Of a DNA stretch of 64,000 nt, positions 55,720 to 64,000 are shown in pieces. This stretch comes from Calothrix sp. 336/3 (GTDB lineage: Bacteria > Cyanobacteriota > Cyanobacteriia > Cyanobacteriales > Nostocaceae). Numbering within the stretch: the first letter of the stretch is position 1; every line of letters begins with the position of its first letter. The stretch lies in the NCBI RefSeq assembly GCF_000734895.2, contig NZ_CP011382.1, positions 908,700-972,699 on the forward strand, read 5' to 3'. Both the position numbers and the translations under genes were made by a program. Under the pieces are notes generated by a model. That model saw only the letters and a list, made by a program, of their open reading frames with translations. It did not search any database and was not told where the DNA came from.

Positions 55720-56817
55720 CTACTGAAAATAAATGGGAGTTAGTGAAGCGATCGCATCATCAAGGTGTGAGTCTTGTTTAAGGATAAATCCATGACGCTC
55801 AAGCCAATCGGCATCATATATTGTTTCTAAATATCTATCACCTCGGTCGGGATTAATCATCAAAATCCGCGCTCCTGCACCTAGTTCACGCGCTAAATGT
55901 AAACCACCAGCAACAATTGCGCCTGTTGATGCACCTAAAAGTAACCCTTCACGACGTGCAAGGGCGTGACACACTGAGTAAGCTAAGTCTTCTGGTACTA
56001 CATAAGCGCGATCGAGCAGGGAAAGATCTAGATTTGGTGGAAAGAAAGATAACCCAATACCCGTCATCTTGTAAGGTTTTGCTGGCGTTCCCATAATCAC
56101 TGAACCCACCACATCAACGCCAACAATTCGTGTTTTGGGGAATCGCGGTTTCAGATAACGAGCTATTCCCATTATTTGTCCAGCAGTACTAACACCCACC
56201 ACGACAGCATCAAGATTGTCAGCAAAATAGGCTTCAATCTCACGGGCAGTATAGTAGGAATGAGCCTCCGTATTCAAAGGATTAAGGTGCTGACATGGAT
56301 ACCAAGCATTGGGAATAGTTGCAGCCAGTTCACGCGCTCGTTTCATTCTAGCCTTTTGCATTGAGCCTGATTCATCTGCCTCATCAAGTGGTACATCTAC
56401 AAGTTCTGCACCATAAGCTTTCAGCATTCTTCTAAAGGGTGGTGCAGTTTTGGCATCAACGACAATCATCACTCGATATCCTCGAACTGCTCCCACCATC
56501 GCCAGCCCTACGCCAAAATTCCCTGAGCTGGACTCAATAATCGTACCACCAGGTACAAGCAGCCCTTCTTCCTCCGCACGTGTCACGAGGTAGACTGCAT
56601 TTTTTTCTTTAATTGAACCCCCAGGATTACAACTTTCCAATTTCAATAAGCATTCTGCGATCGCACAGACAGGAGAAATATTTCTGAGCCTGACAATCGG
56701 AACATTCCCCAAAGCCTGGGTAACATCAGTAGCCGTAGTATTTTTCCATTTACGATCATGATTCCACTGAGAGTTGACAATGCTTTCAACGGATGAAGAT
56801 TTTGCCAGATAATTCAT
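55720..56817 (-). CDS. Cysteine-synthase-like PLP enzyme (CysK/SbnA type)
   Basis: A 365-residue fold-type II PLP enzyme from the ATG at 56817 (MNYLAKSSSVESIVNSQW); a TTG seven codons earlier is possible. The PLP lysine is in NPGGSIKEKNA, the substrate loop is ESSSGNFGVGLA, and the phosphate-binding region is GVSTAGQIMG. A C-terminal extension, DADWLERHGFILKQ, resembles SbnA-type enzymes, which join a Ser derivative to an amino acid rather than to sulfide. The position beside an exporter fits a non-protein amino acid or metallophore precursor rather than cysteine synthesis, but substrate preference cannot be decided by reading. Possibly controlled by the 57255-57273 box. Confidence 0.85.
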   Translation of the reverse strand: MNYLAKSSSVESIVNSQWNHDRKWKNTTATDVTQALGNVPIVRLRNISPVCAIAECLLKLESCNPGGSIKEKNAVYLVTRAEEEGLLVPGGTIIESSSGNFGVGLAMVGAVRGYRVMIVVDAKTAPPFRRMLKAYGAELVDVPLDEADESGSMQKARMKRARELAATIPNAWYPCQHLNPLNTEAHSYYTAREIEAYFADNLDAVVVGVSTAGQIMGIARYLKPRFPKTRIVGVDVVGSVIMGTPAKPYKMTGIGLSFFPPNLDLSLLDRAYVVPEDLAYSVCHALARREGLLLGASTGAIVAGGLHLARELGAGARILMINPDRGDRYLETIYDADWLERHGFILKQDSHLDDAIASLTPIYFQ

Positions 56818-56938
56818 ATGAAGTAACCAAAAATTCAAAAATTACTACAAATTCTCATAGCTACATGAACTTACTTATTTGGATTGATTTTATGGAAACA
56901 TTTTTACTAAGTAGAACGGCTTAAATAATTCACGCTAT

Positions 56939-57001
56939 GTCATTGCGAATGAAACGAAGTGGAATGTTCGCGTAGCGTGCCGTAGGCTCTAGCAATCGCA
57001 A
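56939..57001. repeat. Interspersed repeat element
   Basis: The stretch from GTCATTGCGAATGAAACGAA to AGCAATCGCAA, with CGCGTAGCGTGCCGTAGGC in the middle, has the form of a repeat common in filamentous cyanobacteria: the outer ends are partly complementary (CATTGCGA and TAGCAATCGCA). Confidence 0.7.
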
Positions 57002-57254
57002 CAGTTTTGACGATTTTACAATCTGTTACATAGTTAGGTTTATTCTCACCGACTTACTTAGATTGCTTTCTGGAAAATAAACAGATTAACAACTATTACT
57101 CGTATAGTTAGTGACCTCTTGAATCTGTTTTAATTTACTAAAAAATAGATAATGATGAAGTTTGAATTGGGAACTAAGACAGTGTTTAAGTTACGTCCAT
57201 AAAAATATTGACACCCATCACTAACTCTGCATATTTTCATATTGAAGGATAAAG

Positions 57255-57273
57255 ATGAAATTAAGATGAAATT
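57255..57273 (-). promoter_or_regulatory. Candidate response-regulator box facing the PLP-enzyme operon
   Basis: Read on the minus strand: AATTTCATCTTAATTTCAT, two 8-bp half-sites with an 11-bp period, as expected for OmpR/PhoB-family dimers. It differs by one base from the box at 57444-57462 and lies about 440 bp upstream of the minus-strand gene. Inferred RppA-type binding site. Confidence 0.6.
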
Positions 57274-57443
57274 TCTGATTGAATATTTAATTTTTCCCAA
57301 AACAGTAGCGATAATTTATCTGTGGCAATTAATTAACTTGAGCCAAATGCCAAGCAGTAACAAAAAATAGCTAATGAAGATGTATAGATAAGAAGATACT
57401 CACCTACTATCGGTTTTTGTATAGCCTAATCCTAATTTTTAAA

Positions 57444-57462
57444 AATTTCATCCTAATTTCAT
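57444..57462 (+). promoter_or_regulatory. Candidate response-regulator box facing rppA
   Basis: AATTTCATCCTAATTTCAT, half-sites 11 bp apart, 93 bp upstream of the rppA ATG. It is 18/19 identical to the oppositely oriented box at 57255-57273. Autoregulation of rppAB is the simplest reading. Confidence 0.65.
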
Positions 57463-57554
57463 ACATTTCTGCAACCCTATTAATAGAGTTAGCCCTATGG
57501 CGAACTATGCTAAAATCGGAAATTTACTAATAAATTTTAAATATCGACTTTGAT

Positions 57555-58259
57555 ATGAGGGTTCTACTAGTCGAAGATGAGTCAGATTTGGGGGCAGCTA
57601 TTAAGCGTACTTTAAATCAACAAAAGTACCTAGTTGACTGGGTTATGGATGGTAATGAAGCATGGGCTTACTTAGAAAATAGTTCGGCGCAATATACAGT
57701 AGGGATTCTTGATTGGATGCTTCCAGGAATTAGTGGTTTAGAATTGTGTAAAAGACTGCGTTATAAAGGTAATCCTCTTCCTATCCTGATGTTAACTGCA
57801 AAAGATAGGATGGAAGATAAAGTTGCCGGACTAGATGCAGGTGCCGATGACTATTTAGTAAAACCCTTCGGCATGGTGGAACTTCTAGCACGATTGCGGG
57901 CTTTGCAGCGTCGTTCCCCCCATTTTCAACCCCAACAATTAACTGTTGGTAACTTGACTCTAGATTATGGCAACAGTACAGTTGTTAGACAAAATACAAT
58001 AGGTGAACAGCAAAGTATTCCATTAACTAATAAAGAATTCCAACTATTGGAATATTTCATGAACCATCCTCACCAGATTGTTACGACTGAGCAAATTCGT
58101 AATCAAATTTGGGAAGTTAATGCAGAATCTAGTAGTAATGTAGTGGCAGCGCAAATACGTTTGTTACGTCGTAAACTCATAAGTAACGACTGTCCTAACC
58201 CAATTGAAACCTTACACGGTATGGGGTATCGTCTTAATTTCTCAGATGAATCAAAATAA
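57555..58259 (+). CDS. rppA: OmpR-family response regulator RppA
   Basis: A 234-residue regulator. The receiver domain (1-120) has acidic residues in LVEDE, the phosphorylated D53 (ILDWMLPG) and the VKPFG lysine; the winged-helix effector domain occupies about 125-230 (IPLTNKEFQLLEYFMNHP, VAAQIRLLRRKL). Overall similarity to Synechocystis RppA/NrsR is high from memory (VDWVMDGNEAWAYLE, QRRSPHFQPQ). In that organism the pair responds to redox state and nickel. The gene overlaps rppB by 14 bp. Confidence 0.9.
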   Translation: MRVLLVEDESDLGAAIKRTLNQQKYLVDWVMDGNEAWAYLENSSAQYTVGILDWMLPGISGLELCKRLRYKGNPLPILMLTAKDRMEDKVAGLDAGADDYLVKPFGMVELLARLRALQRRSPHFQPQQLTVGNLTLDYGNSTVVRQNTIGEQQSIPLTNKEFQLLEYFMNHPHQIVTTEQIRNQIWEVNAESSSNVVAAQIRLLRRKLISNDCPNPIETLHGMGYRLNFSDESK

Positions 58260-59589
58260 ACTGTTTCGGCTTACCCGCGTTCGTTTAGCTCTGTATTATG
58301 CTATTGTTATGGGTTTGATTTTAAGCCTATGTGCTTTTAGCTTTTACAGATCTGTATTTCATGCTCATGTGGTAGCTTTAGACAGTGAAATTGAGACTGT
58401 AGGGGGAACACTGCACGACAGTATTGAACTAAAACTACAGTCACCTGGACGTTTGGAACCATTCGTAAACCAGTTATTTCCAAATACAGGTAACTGTAGC
58501 ATTGGGGCTAGTAATTGTATTCAAGAACAGCCGCATTCTAAACGTCATCTTCTGGGTATTGTGACAAAAACTAGCTACTATATACGTTTTTTTGATACTT
58601 CAGGAAAATTAATTGCTAATGCTGGTTATTATCCAGAGGGATTACCTAATATTTTTACTCCAAAAACTTGGCAATTTCTCAAAGATAGTCAAGGCAAAGA
58701 ATACCATCAAATTACTCTATCTCTGCATACCCGAAATTATCAGGATTGGGGATATATGCAGGTAGGGCGAAGTCTAGAAGAGTTTAATCATTATTTGGAT
58801 AGTGTCAAGCTAATTTTGATATTAGGGCTGCCGATGGCTATGGTTATGATTGCTGGTGCCAGTTGGTGGTTGTCAGGATTAGCGATGCAGCCAATTTATC
58901 AGTCATATCGACAAATTCAACAGTTTACAGCCGATGCTGCACATGAATTACGAACGCCTTTAGCTGCGACAAGTGCAACTGTAGAATCAGCACTTTTAAT
59001 GTCAGAAATAGATGTACAAGAAACACGGGATATATTGCAAACTATACAGCGTCAAAATCAGAGATTAACAACTTTAGTCATTGACTTATTGATGTTAGCG
59101 CGTTTAGATAGACAAGCTCAAAAGTTACAGCACGAAGTTTGTTGTTTAAATGATATTGTTAGCGATTTAATTGAAGAATTTGCAGCGATGGCAACTACCG
59201 CAGGAGTCAAGCTGACATCATCAATCCGAGTTAAGCAAAATATGAATGTTATGGGGAATTGCGATCAGCTTTATCGACTGGTTTCTAACTTAATTGTCAA
59301 TGCAATTCAATATACACTCAAAGGAGGGGAAGTCACAGTTATCTTAGAAAGCAATGATAATTATGCTGTAATTAAAGTTCAAGATACAGGTATTGGTATC
59401 CCACAACATGAACTGAAGCGAGTTTTTGATCGTTTTTATCGGGTAAGTAGCGATCGCTCTCGTAACACTGGTGGTTCTGGATTAGGATTAGCCATTGCTC
59501 AAGCCATTGTTCAGGCACATCAAGGCAAATTAAATGTACAAAGTGAATTCGGTAAAGGTAGCACTTTTACAGTTCAATTACCTAGGTAA
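58246..59589 (+). CDS. rppB: Sensor histidine kinase RppB
   Basis: A 448-residue kinase from the ATG at 58246 (MNQNKLFRLTRVRLALYYAI); the frame is open a little further upstream inside rppA. Two membrane helices (near residues 14-34 and 185-207) bracket a sensing domain of about 150 residues with a Cys-containing patch (NTGNCSIGASNCIQEQ) that could bind metal or sense redox. The HisKA motif is FTADAAHELRTPLAAT, and the ATPase boxes are NLIVNAIQYT, DTGIGIP and GGSGLGLAIAQAI. The overlap with rppA indicates a cognate pair. Confidence 0.9.
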   Translation: MNQNKLFRLTRVRLALYYAIVMGLILSLCAFSFYRSVFHAHVVALDSEIETVGGTLHDSIELKLQSPGRLEPFVNQLFPNTGNCSIGASNCIQEQPHSKRHLLGIVTKTSYYIRFFDTSGKLIANAGYYPEGLPNIFTPKTWQFLKDSQGKEYHQITLSLHTRNYQDWGYMQVGRSLEEFNHYLDSVKLILILGLPMAMVMIAGASWWLSGLAMQPIYQSYRQIQQFTADAAHELRTPLAATSATVESALLMSEIDVQETRDILQTIQRQNQRLTTLVIDLLMLARLDRQAQKLQHEVCCLNDIVSDLIEEFAAMATTAGVKLTSSIRVKQNMNVMGNCDQLYRLVSNLIVNAIQYTLKGGEVTVILESNDNYAVIKVQDTGIGIPQHELKRVFDRFYRVSSDRSRNTGGSGLGLAIAQAIVQAHQGKLNVQSEFGKGSTFTVQLPR

Positions 59590-59813
59590 CATGAGCTATC
59601 ATCATTTTATGAGATGGCGATCGCCTAAATACCGATACAATCTGACATCTTCACAACTTCCTCAAGTTTTTTAACTAGGCTAACAGTATAGTCCCATTGA
59701 AGAATAAGACTTGATTGATAGTAGAACACCAAAATTACTTTTGACAGGCAGTTCCTAACAACGCATTGGCTAGTAGGAATCGAGAACTTAATCATATAGG
59801 GAGTATAAATAAT

Positions 59814-62042
59814 ATGCTCACGCAATGGCATGGTTTTAATTCGGGTAAATGGGTGAAGGAAATCAATGTGCGTGACTTTATCCAAAAGAATTACACTCCT
59901 TACATAGGGGATGAGTCATTTTTAATGGGTGCGACGGAACAAACCCAAGCGCTCTGGAAGCAAGTTCAAAATTTGATGCAATTAGAACGGGAAAAAGGAA
60001 TTTTAGATGCGGATACTGAAGTTGTTTCCACTATTACCTCCCACCATCCCGGTTATATTGATCGCGATTTGGAAAAAATAGTCGGTTTGCAAACTGAAAA
60101 ACCCCTGAAACGGGCAATCATGCCATTTGGTGGTATTCGTGTTGTCAAAGACTCGCTAGAAGCTTACGGTTATCAACTCCATCCCCAAACCGCAGAAATA
60201 TTTACCAAGTATCGTAAAACCCATAACGATGGTGTATTTGATGCCTATACTAAGGAAATGCGCTTGGTACGGCACTACGGAATTGTTACCGGGCTTCCCG
60301 ATGCTTACGGACGCGGAAGAATTATCGGTGATTACCGACGAGTTGCTTTGTATGGGGTAGATTGTCTTGTCGAGGATAAAAAAGCTCAACTCGAATCCTT
60401 GGATGGGGATGTGATTGATGAATTCACAATTCGTTTGCGAGAGGAAATTTCCGAGCAGGTAAAAGCTCTATTTGAACTCAAGGAAATGGCTGCTAGCTAT
60501 GGTTTTGACATTAGTCATCCCGCAGCAAATGCCAAAGAAGCCTTGCAGTGGCTTTATTTAGCATATCTGGCAGCAGTTAAGGAGCAAAACGGAGCAGCAA
60601 TGTCCATCGGACGTATTTCTACATTCCTGGATATCTACTTTGAACGCGACTTACGACAAGGTAAGATAACTGAATCCGAAATACAAGAACTTATCGACCA
60701 TTTCGTGATGAAATTGCGGATGGTGCGATTCTTGCGAACACCCGATTACAACCAATTATTTTCTGGTGATCCCACTTGGGTAACTGAGTGTGTGGGGGGA
60801 ATGGGGGAAGATGGTAGAGCATTGGTAAGCAAAACTAGTTTCCGAATTCTGCACACTTTGTATAACTTGGGAGCAGCACCCGAACCGAATTTAACTGTAC
60901 TATGGTCGCAACGTTTACCAGAAGCATTCAAGCGCTACTGTACAAAAGTATCCATTGAAACTAGTTCGATTCAGTATGAAAACGACGATATCATGCGATC
61001 GCACTGGGGTGATGATTACGCGATCGCCTGTTGTGTATCGGCAATGCGCATTGGTAAGCAAATGCAGTTTTTTGGCGCGAGGGTGAATTTAGCTAAGTGC
61101 TTGTTATACGCTATTAATGGCGGTAAGGATGAAAGTTCTGGCGAACAGGTGGGATTGGAGACTGCACCCATTACCTCGGAATATTTAGATTACAACGAAG
61201 TTTGGCATAAATTCGAGCGGATGATGGCATGGTTGGCAAAAACCTACATTAATACTCTCAACGTCATCCATTACATGCACGATAAATACTGCTACGAACG
61301 TCTGGAAATGGCATTACACGATCGCGATGTCTTCCGAACAATGGCATGTGGAATTGCGGGATTATCGGTGGTTGCAGATGCTCTATCTGCGATTAAATAC
61401 GCTCGTGTCAAGGTACTGAGAAATGCAGATGGTTTGGCTGTAGATTACCAAATCGAGGGGGATTATCCCAAATACGGCAACAACGACGATCGAGTGGATG
61501 AGATTGCAGTGCATTTAGTCACCAGATTTATGGGGGAACTTCGCAAACATAAAACCTATCGTGATGCCGTACCCAGTCAATCGGTATTAACCATCACCTC
61601 GAATGTGGTTTATGGCAAGAAAACCGGGAACACACCCGATGGTAGAAAAGCTGGAGAACCCTTTGCTCCAGGAGCAAACCCCATGCATGGACGGGATAGC
61701 AAAGGCGCGATCGCATCCCTAGCATCGGTAGCAAAAATACCCTATGAATACGCACAAGATGGTATTTCTAATACTTTCTCCATCGTACCTGCTGCCCTGG
61801 GGAAATTGGAGAGCGATCGCGTTCATAATCTAGTAGGGATGCTCGATGGTTATTTCCACGATGGTGGACATCATCTGAATGTTAACGTCATGAACCGAGA
61901 AATGTTAATGGATGCAATGGAACATCCAGAGTTGTACCCCCAATTGACAATTAGGGTATCGGGTTATGCGGTGAATTTTATTAAATTAACCCGCGAACAG
62001 CAACTTGATGTCATCAAGCGAACTTTCCACGAAGGATTCTAG
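59814..62042 (+). CDS. pflB: Formate C-acetyltransferase (pyruvate formate-lyase)
   Basis: A 742-residue glycyl-radical enzyme from the ATG at 59814 ([20 protein letters not shown]); GGGAG lies about 13 bases upstream. It splits pyruvate with CoA into acetyl-CoA and formate during fermentation. The active-site pair C406/C407 ([12 protein letters not shown]) and the radical G717 (RVSGYAVNF) are intact. Only some cyanobacteria carry PFL, where it supports dark anaerobic metabolism. No activating enzyme (PflA) gene is adjacent in this window; the neighbours are rppAB and a response regulator. Confidence 0.96.
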   Translation: MLTQWHGFNSGKWVKEINVRDFIQKNYTPYIGDESFLMGATEQTQALWKQVQNLMQLEREKGILDADTEVVSTITSHHPGYIDRDLEKIVGLQTEKPLKRAIMPFGGIRVVKDSLEAYGYQLHPQTAEIFTKYRKTHNDGVFDAYTKEMRLVRHYGIVTGLPDAYGRGRIIGDYRRVALYGVDCLVEDKKAQLESLDGDVIDEFTIRLREEISEQVKALFELKEMAASYGFDISHPAANAKEALQWLYLAYLAAVKEQNGAAMSIGRISTFLDIYFERDLRQGKITESEIQELIDHFVMKLRMVRFLRTPDYNQLFSGDPTWVTECVGGMGEDGRALVSKTSFRILHTLYNLGAAPEPNLTVLWSQRLPEAFKRYCTKVSIETSSIQYENDDIMRSHWGDDYAIACCVSAMRIGKQMQFFGARVNLAKCLLYAINGGKDESSGEQVGLETAPITSEYLDYNEVWHKFERMMAWLAKTYINTLNVIHYMHDKYCYERLEMALHDRDVFRTMACGIAGLSVVADALSAIKYARVKVLRNADGLAVDYQIEGDYPKYGNNDDRVDEIAVHLVTRFMGELRKHKTYRDAVPSQSVLTITSNVVYGKKTGNTPDGRKAGEPFAPGANPMHGRDSKGAIASLASVAKIPYEYAQDGISNTFSIVPAALGKLESDRVHNLVGMLDGYFHDGGHHLNVNVMNREMLMDAMEHPELYPQLTIRVSGYAVNFIKLTREQQLDVIKRTFHEGF

Positions 62043-62269
62043 AATATTACTCAAGTTTAAAATCGGGTTTTCCCTCGAAAGCTCGATTTTTCCATATTTT
62101 CAAAATTTAGTTCCCCATATAGAGGTGGTATTCCTTTGTCTGGAATTATCTTGATGATTCTCCAGGGCAACCTATCTTGGAGTTATAATACCAAAGTACT
62201 TTCATAAACTTATTTTTGCTTCGAGACTAATTCCTTCGCAATCTTATTTCTACGATCGAGAGAGTCAAG

Positions 62270-64000
62270 ATGAAAATTTTAGTTGTTGAGGATGATATTC
62301 AGCTATTAGAAATCCTCAGAACCATACTGTTAGCTAAAAATTATGCGGTGGAAACAGCAACAGATGGAGAAAGTGCCAGGGATTTGATTGCGACTTATGA
62401 TTACGATTTAATTTTGTTAGATGTGGTAATTCCTAAATTAGATGGGATTCATTTGTGTCAGTTCATTCGCGATCGCGGTTTGGAAGTACCGATTTTATTG
62501 TTAACAGGAAAAGATGGCAGTCACGATAAAGCTGTAGGTTTAAATGCGGGAGCAGATGATTATGTTGTCAAACCTTTCGATGAGGAAGAGTTAATTGCTC
62601 GGATTCACGCGCTTTTACGAAGAGGAAGAATATCAACTCTACCAATATTAGAAGTCGGAAATTTAAAACTTGACCCCAGTAATTGCGAAGTTAAATATGC
62701 GGAAAAAATAGTCCCCCTAACCCCCAAGGAGTACGGATTATTAGAGTTATTCATGCGGAATAAGAAGCAAGTATTTAGCTGTAGCATGATTTTAGAACAT
62801 TTGTGGTCCTATGATGAAATACCTGGAGAAGAGGCTGTTCGCACCCACATCAAAGGATTACGACACAAATTAAAAGCAGTTGGGGCAGGAAGTGATTTAA
62901 TTGAGACTGTTTATGGTATCGGTTATCGGTTGAAGAAACTATCACAAGAAGTTGTAAAAAATCATCTTCCAGACAAACCGAAGGATAATTTAGATAGTCA
63001 AGCATTTGATAATGATTTGCATGATTTAGATAATACTATTGAACAGAAAAAATACACAGATAACAGTAAAAATTGGGATAAATTTAAAGATAGGGTGGAG
63101 ACGCAAGTAAATATTGTCATGAAAGCGGCGATAGAGCTACGCTCCGCCAAAGCGGCGATCGCCATCAAAAATAATGGAGAAAATCATCATCTCAACCCAG
63201 AAATAATTAATTTTGCCCGTCAAGAAATACAGACATTAGGGAGTTTGTTAGAAACGTTGGGTTTTGCCAAAGCCACAAAAATAGTTCATAAAATTACTAC
63301 GATTCTCAAAGGCAAATTAAATCAAAAAGATATTGAAAATTTTTATAACTTGATGCAAGCTCTAGCGGTTGAGATTAAACAGCCACCCACTAAAAAATCA
63401 GAAGAGTTAAAAATATTATCAATTACCCAATTAGAAGCAGGAATAGAAGAAACAAAATTATTGAACCCCCATACAACGACAGAAGAGAATAGGGAAGTTT
63501 CACAACTGTTCTCAAGTAATTTAGAAAACATCATTCCAACAACCAGAGAAGAAATAATATTAGCTGTCGATGATGATCAGAAGATGCTCGAAAGTCTCGA
63601 AGTTATACTCTTACCTGGAGGATTCAAAATTCACACCCTCAACAATCCGGAAAATTTTTGGGATACACTGGAAGCGACTAATCCCGATTTGCTAATTTTG
63701 GATGTGGAAATATCTGGATTGAGTGGGATTGAATTATGTACAGCGGTGAGAAATCATCCCTATTGGTGCGATTTGCCTATTATATTTCTAACCGTTCATA
63801 ATGAAACCAATACTATTAACCAAGTTTTCGCTGCGGGAGCCGATGATTTTGTCAATAAACCCATAATCGCTTCCGAATTAATCACCCGCATCAGCAATCG
63901 TTTACAACGCAGTAAATTAATACGTCGCGTCTTTCAAAATCAACAGAAAATACAGGAAGAATTACGCAATTCTCAAACTTTATGTGAGGGGATTATTAAC
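62270..64000 (+). CDS. Multi-domain response regulator (partial, C-terminus off the window)
   Basis: 577 codons are visible from the ATG at 62270 (MKILVVEDDIQLLEILRTIL) and the frame continues past the right edge. Order: receiver 1 (1-120; D51 in LLDVVIP, VKPFDEEE), a winged-helix OmpR-type domain (about 130-225; LTPKEYGLLELFMRNKKQV, VRTHIKGLRHKLK), a helical region resembling a degraded HPt (about 265-370), and receiver 2 (about 430-550; LAVDDDQKMLESLEVIL, ILDVEISGLSGIELC, NKPI). A PAS or output domain would be expected after SKLIRRVFQNQQKIQEELRN. A repeated 11-bp unit lies within the coding sequence (63122-63159). Confidence 0.85.
   Translation, partial: MKILVVEDDIQLLEILRTILLAKNYAVETATDGESARDLIATYDYDLILLDVVIPKLDGIHLCQFIRDRGLEVPILLLTGKDGSHDKAVGLNAGADDYVVKPFDEEELIARIHALLRRGRISTLPILEVGNLKLDPSNCEVKYAEKIVPLTPKEYGLLELFMRNKKQVFSCSMILEHLWSYDEIPGEEAVRTHIKGLRHKLKAVGAGSDLIETVYGIGYRLKKLSQEVVKNHLPDKPKDNLDSQAFDNDLHDLDNTIEQKKYTDNSKNWDKFKDRVETQVNIVMKAAIELRSAKAAIAIKNNGENHHLNPEIINFARQEIQTLGSLLETLGFAKATKIVHKITTILKGKLNQKDIENFYNLMQALAVEIKQPPTKKSEELKILSITQLEAGIEETKLLNPHTTTEENREVSQLFSSNLENIIPTTREEIILAVDDDQKMLESLEVILLPGGFKIHTLNNPENFWDTLEATNPDLLILDVEISGLSGIELCTAVRNHPYWCDLPIIFLTVHNETNTINQVFAAGADDFVNKPIIASELITRISNRLQRSKLIRRVFQNQQKIQEELRNSQTLCEGIIN

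Larger units (their letters stand above)
56818..57554. other. Long divergent intergenic region
   Basis: 737 bp between the PLP-enzyme operon and rppA. It contains an interspersed repeat at 56939-57001, two facing 19-bp direct-repeat boxes (described separately) and a candidate -10 TATGCT at 57506-57511 about 45 bp before rppA. No gene is supported. Confidence 0.6.

Noticed and set aside
55720..56817. Housekeeping cysteine synthase (cysK)
   Set aside because: The extended C-terminus, exporter partner and divergent regulator argue for another substrate, though this cannot be excluded by reading.

Overview
The window is a cyanobacterial chromosome segment, probably from a filamentous, Nostocales-like species. 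The evidence is the very frequent HIP1 octamer GCGATCGC, a light-dependent protochlorophyllide reductase, cyanobacterial-type PEP carboxylase, an RppA/RppB two-component pair, Nostoc-style interspersed hairpin repeats and short ACTCATT-type tandem repeats. No tRNA, rRNA, CRISPR array or complete insertion sequence was seen.

Layout. 1-3.2 kb (minus): a three-gene Gld-type ABC transporter (GldG-like partner cut by the left edge). 3.5-13.6 kb: a beta-helix/SLH surface protein, several cyanobacterial hypotheticals, por, a KefB-type K+/H+ antiporter and a membrane-anchored coiled-coil protein. 13.7-27.2 kb: the accessory core, a peptide natural-product (RiPP) locus. It has five small precursor genes with a shared leader ending in Gly-Gly and Cys-free Ser/Thr-rich cores, then an APH-type kinase, a HopA1-family protein, an aldo/keto-reductase-fold protein without the usual catalytic tetrad, and a PpiC isomerase. 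A facing minus-strand operon encodes an IS630-like HTH protein, a C39-peptidase ABC exporter with CRP-like domains, an HlyD adaptor and a second PpiC protein. Together these supply precursors, a kinase/lyase dehydration pair, a tailoring candidate, folding helpers and leader removal with export.

27.2-33.5 kb: sparse DNA with a small membrane protein, a glycosyltransferase, a DEDDh exonuclease-P-loop ATPase fusion (candidate DNA-processing or defence enzyme), a small membrane protein and a remnant of a DUF5615 PIN-like gene. 33.5-41.8 kb: RNase HI with a C-terminal extension, two small genes, two tandem membrane Ser/Thr kinases, and three exported proteins (small secreted, TPR, DUF6636-like). 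41.9-49.2 kb: a site-2 protease with CBS domains, a RHH/MazF toxin-antitoxin pair, purH, ppc and a small hypothetical. 49.8-54.3 kb: an SGNH/MBOAT pair that looks like an exopolysaccharide O-acetylation system.

54.4-64 kb: a minus-strand operon (cysteine-synthase-like PLP enzyme and a polytopic MATE-like exporter) is divergent from rppA-rppB. The long intergenic region carries two nearly identical 19-bp direct-repeat boxes in opposite orientation, each facing one operon. Then come pflB (pyruvate formate-lyase; no activase seen) and a multi-domain response regulator cut by the right edge.

The two items most worth follow-up are the Cys-free five-precursor RiPP locus and the exonuclease-ATPase fusion. 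All function calls rest on reading motifs by eye; no database search was run.
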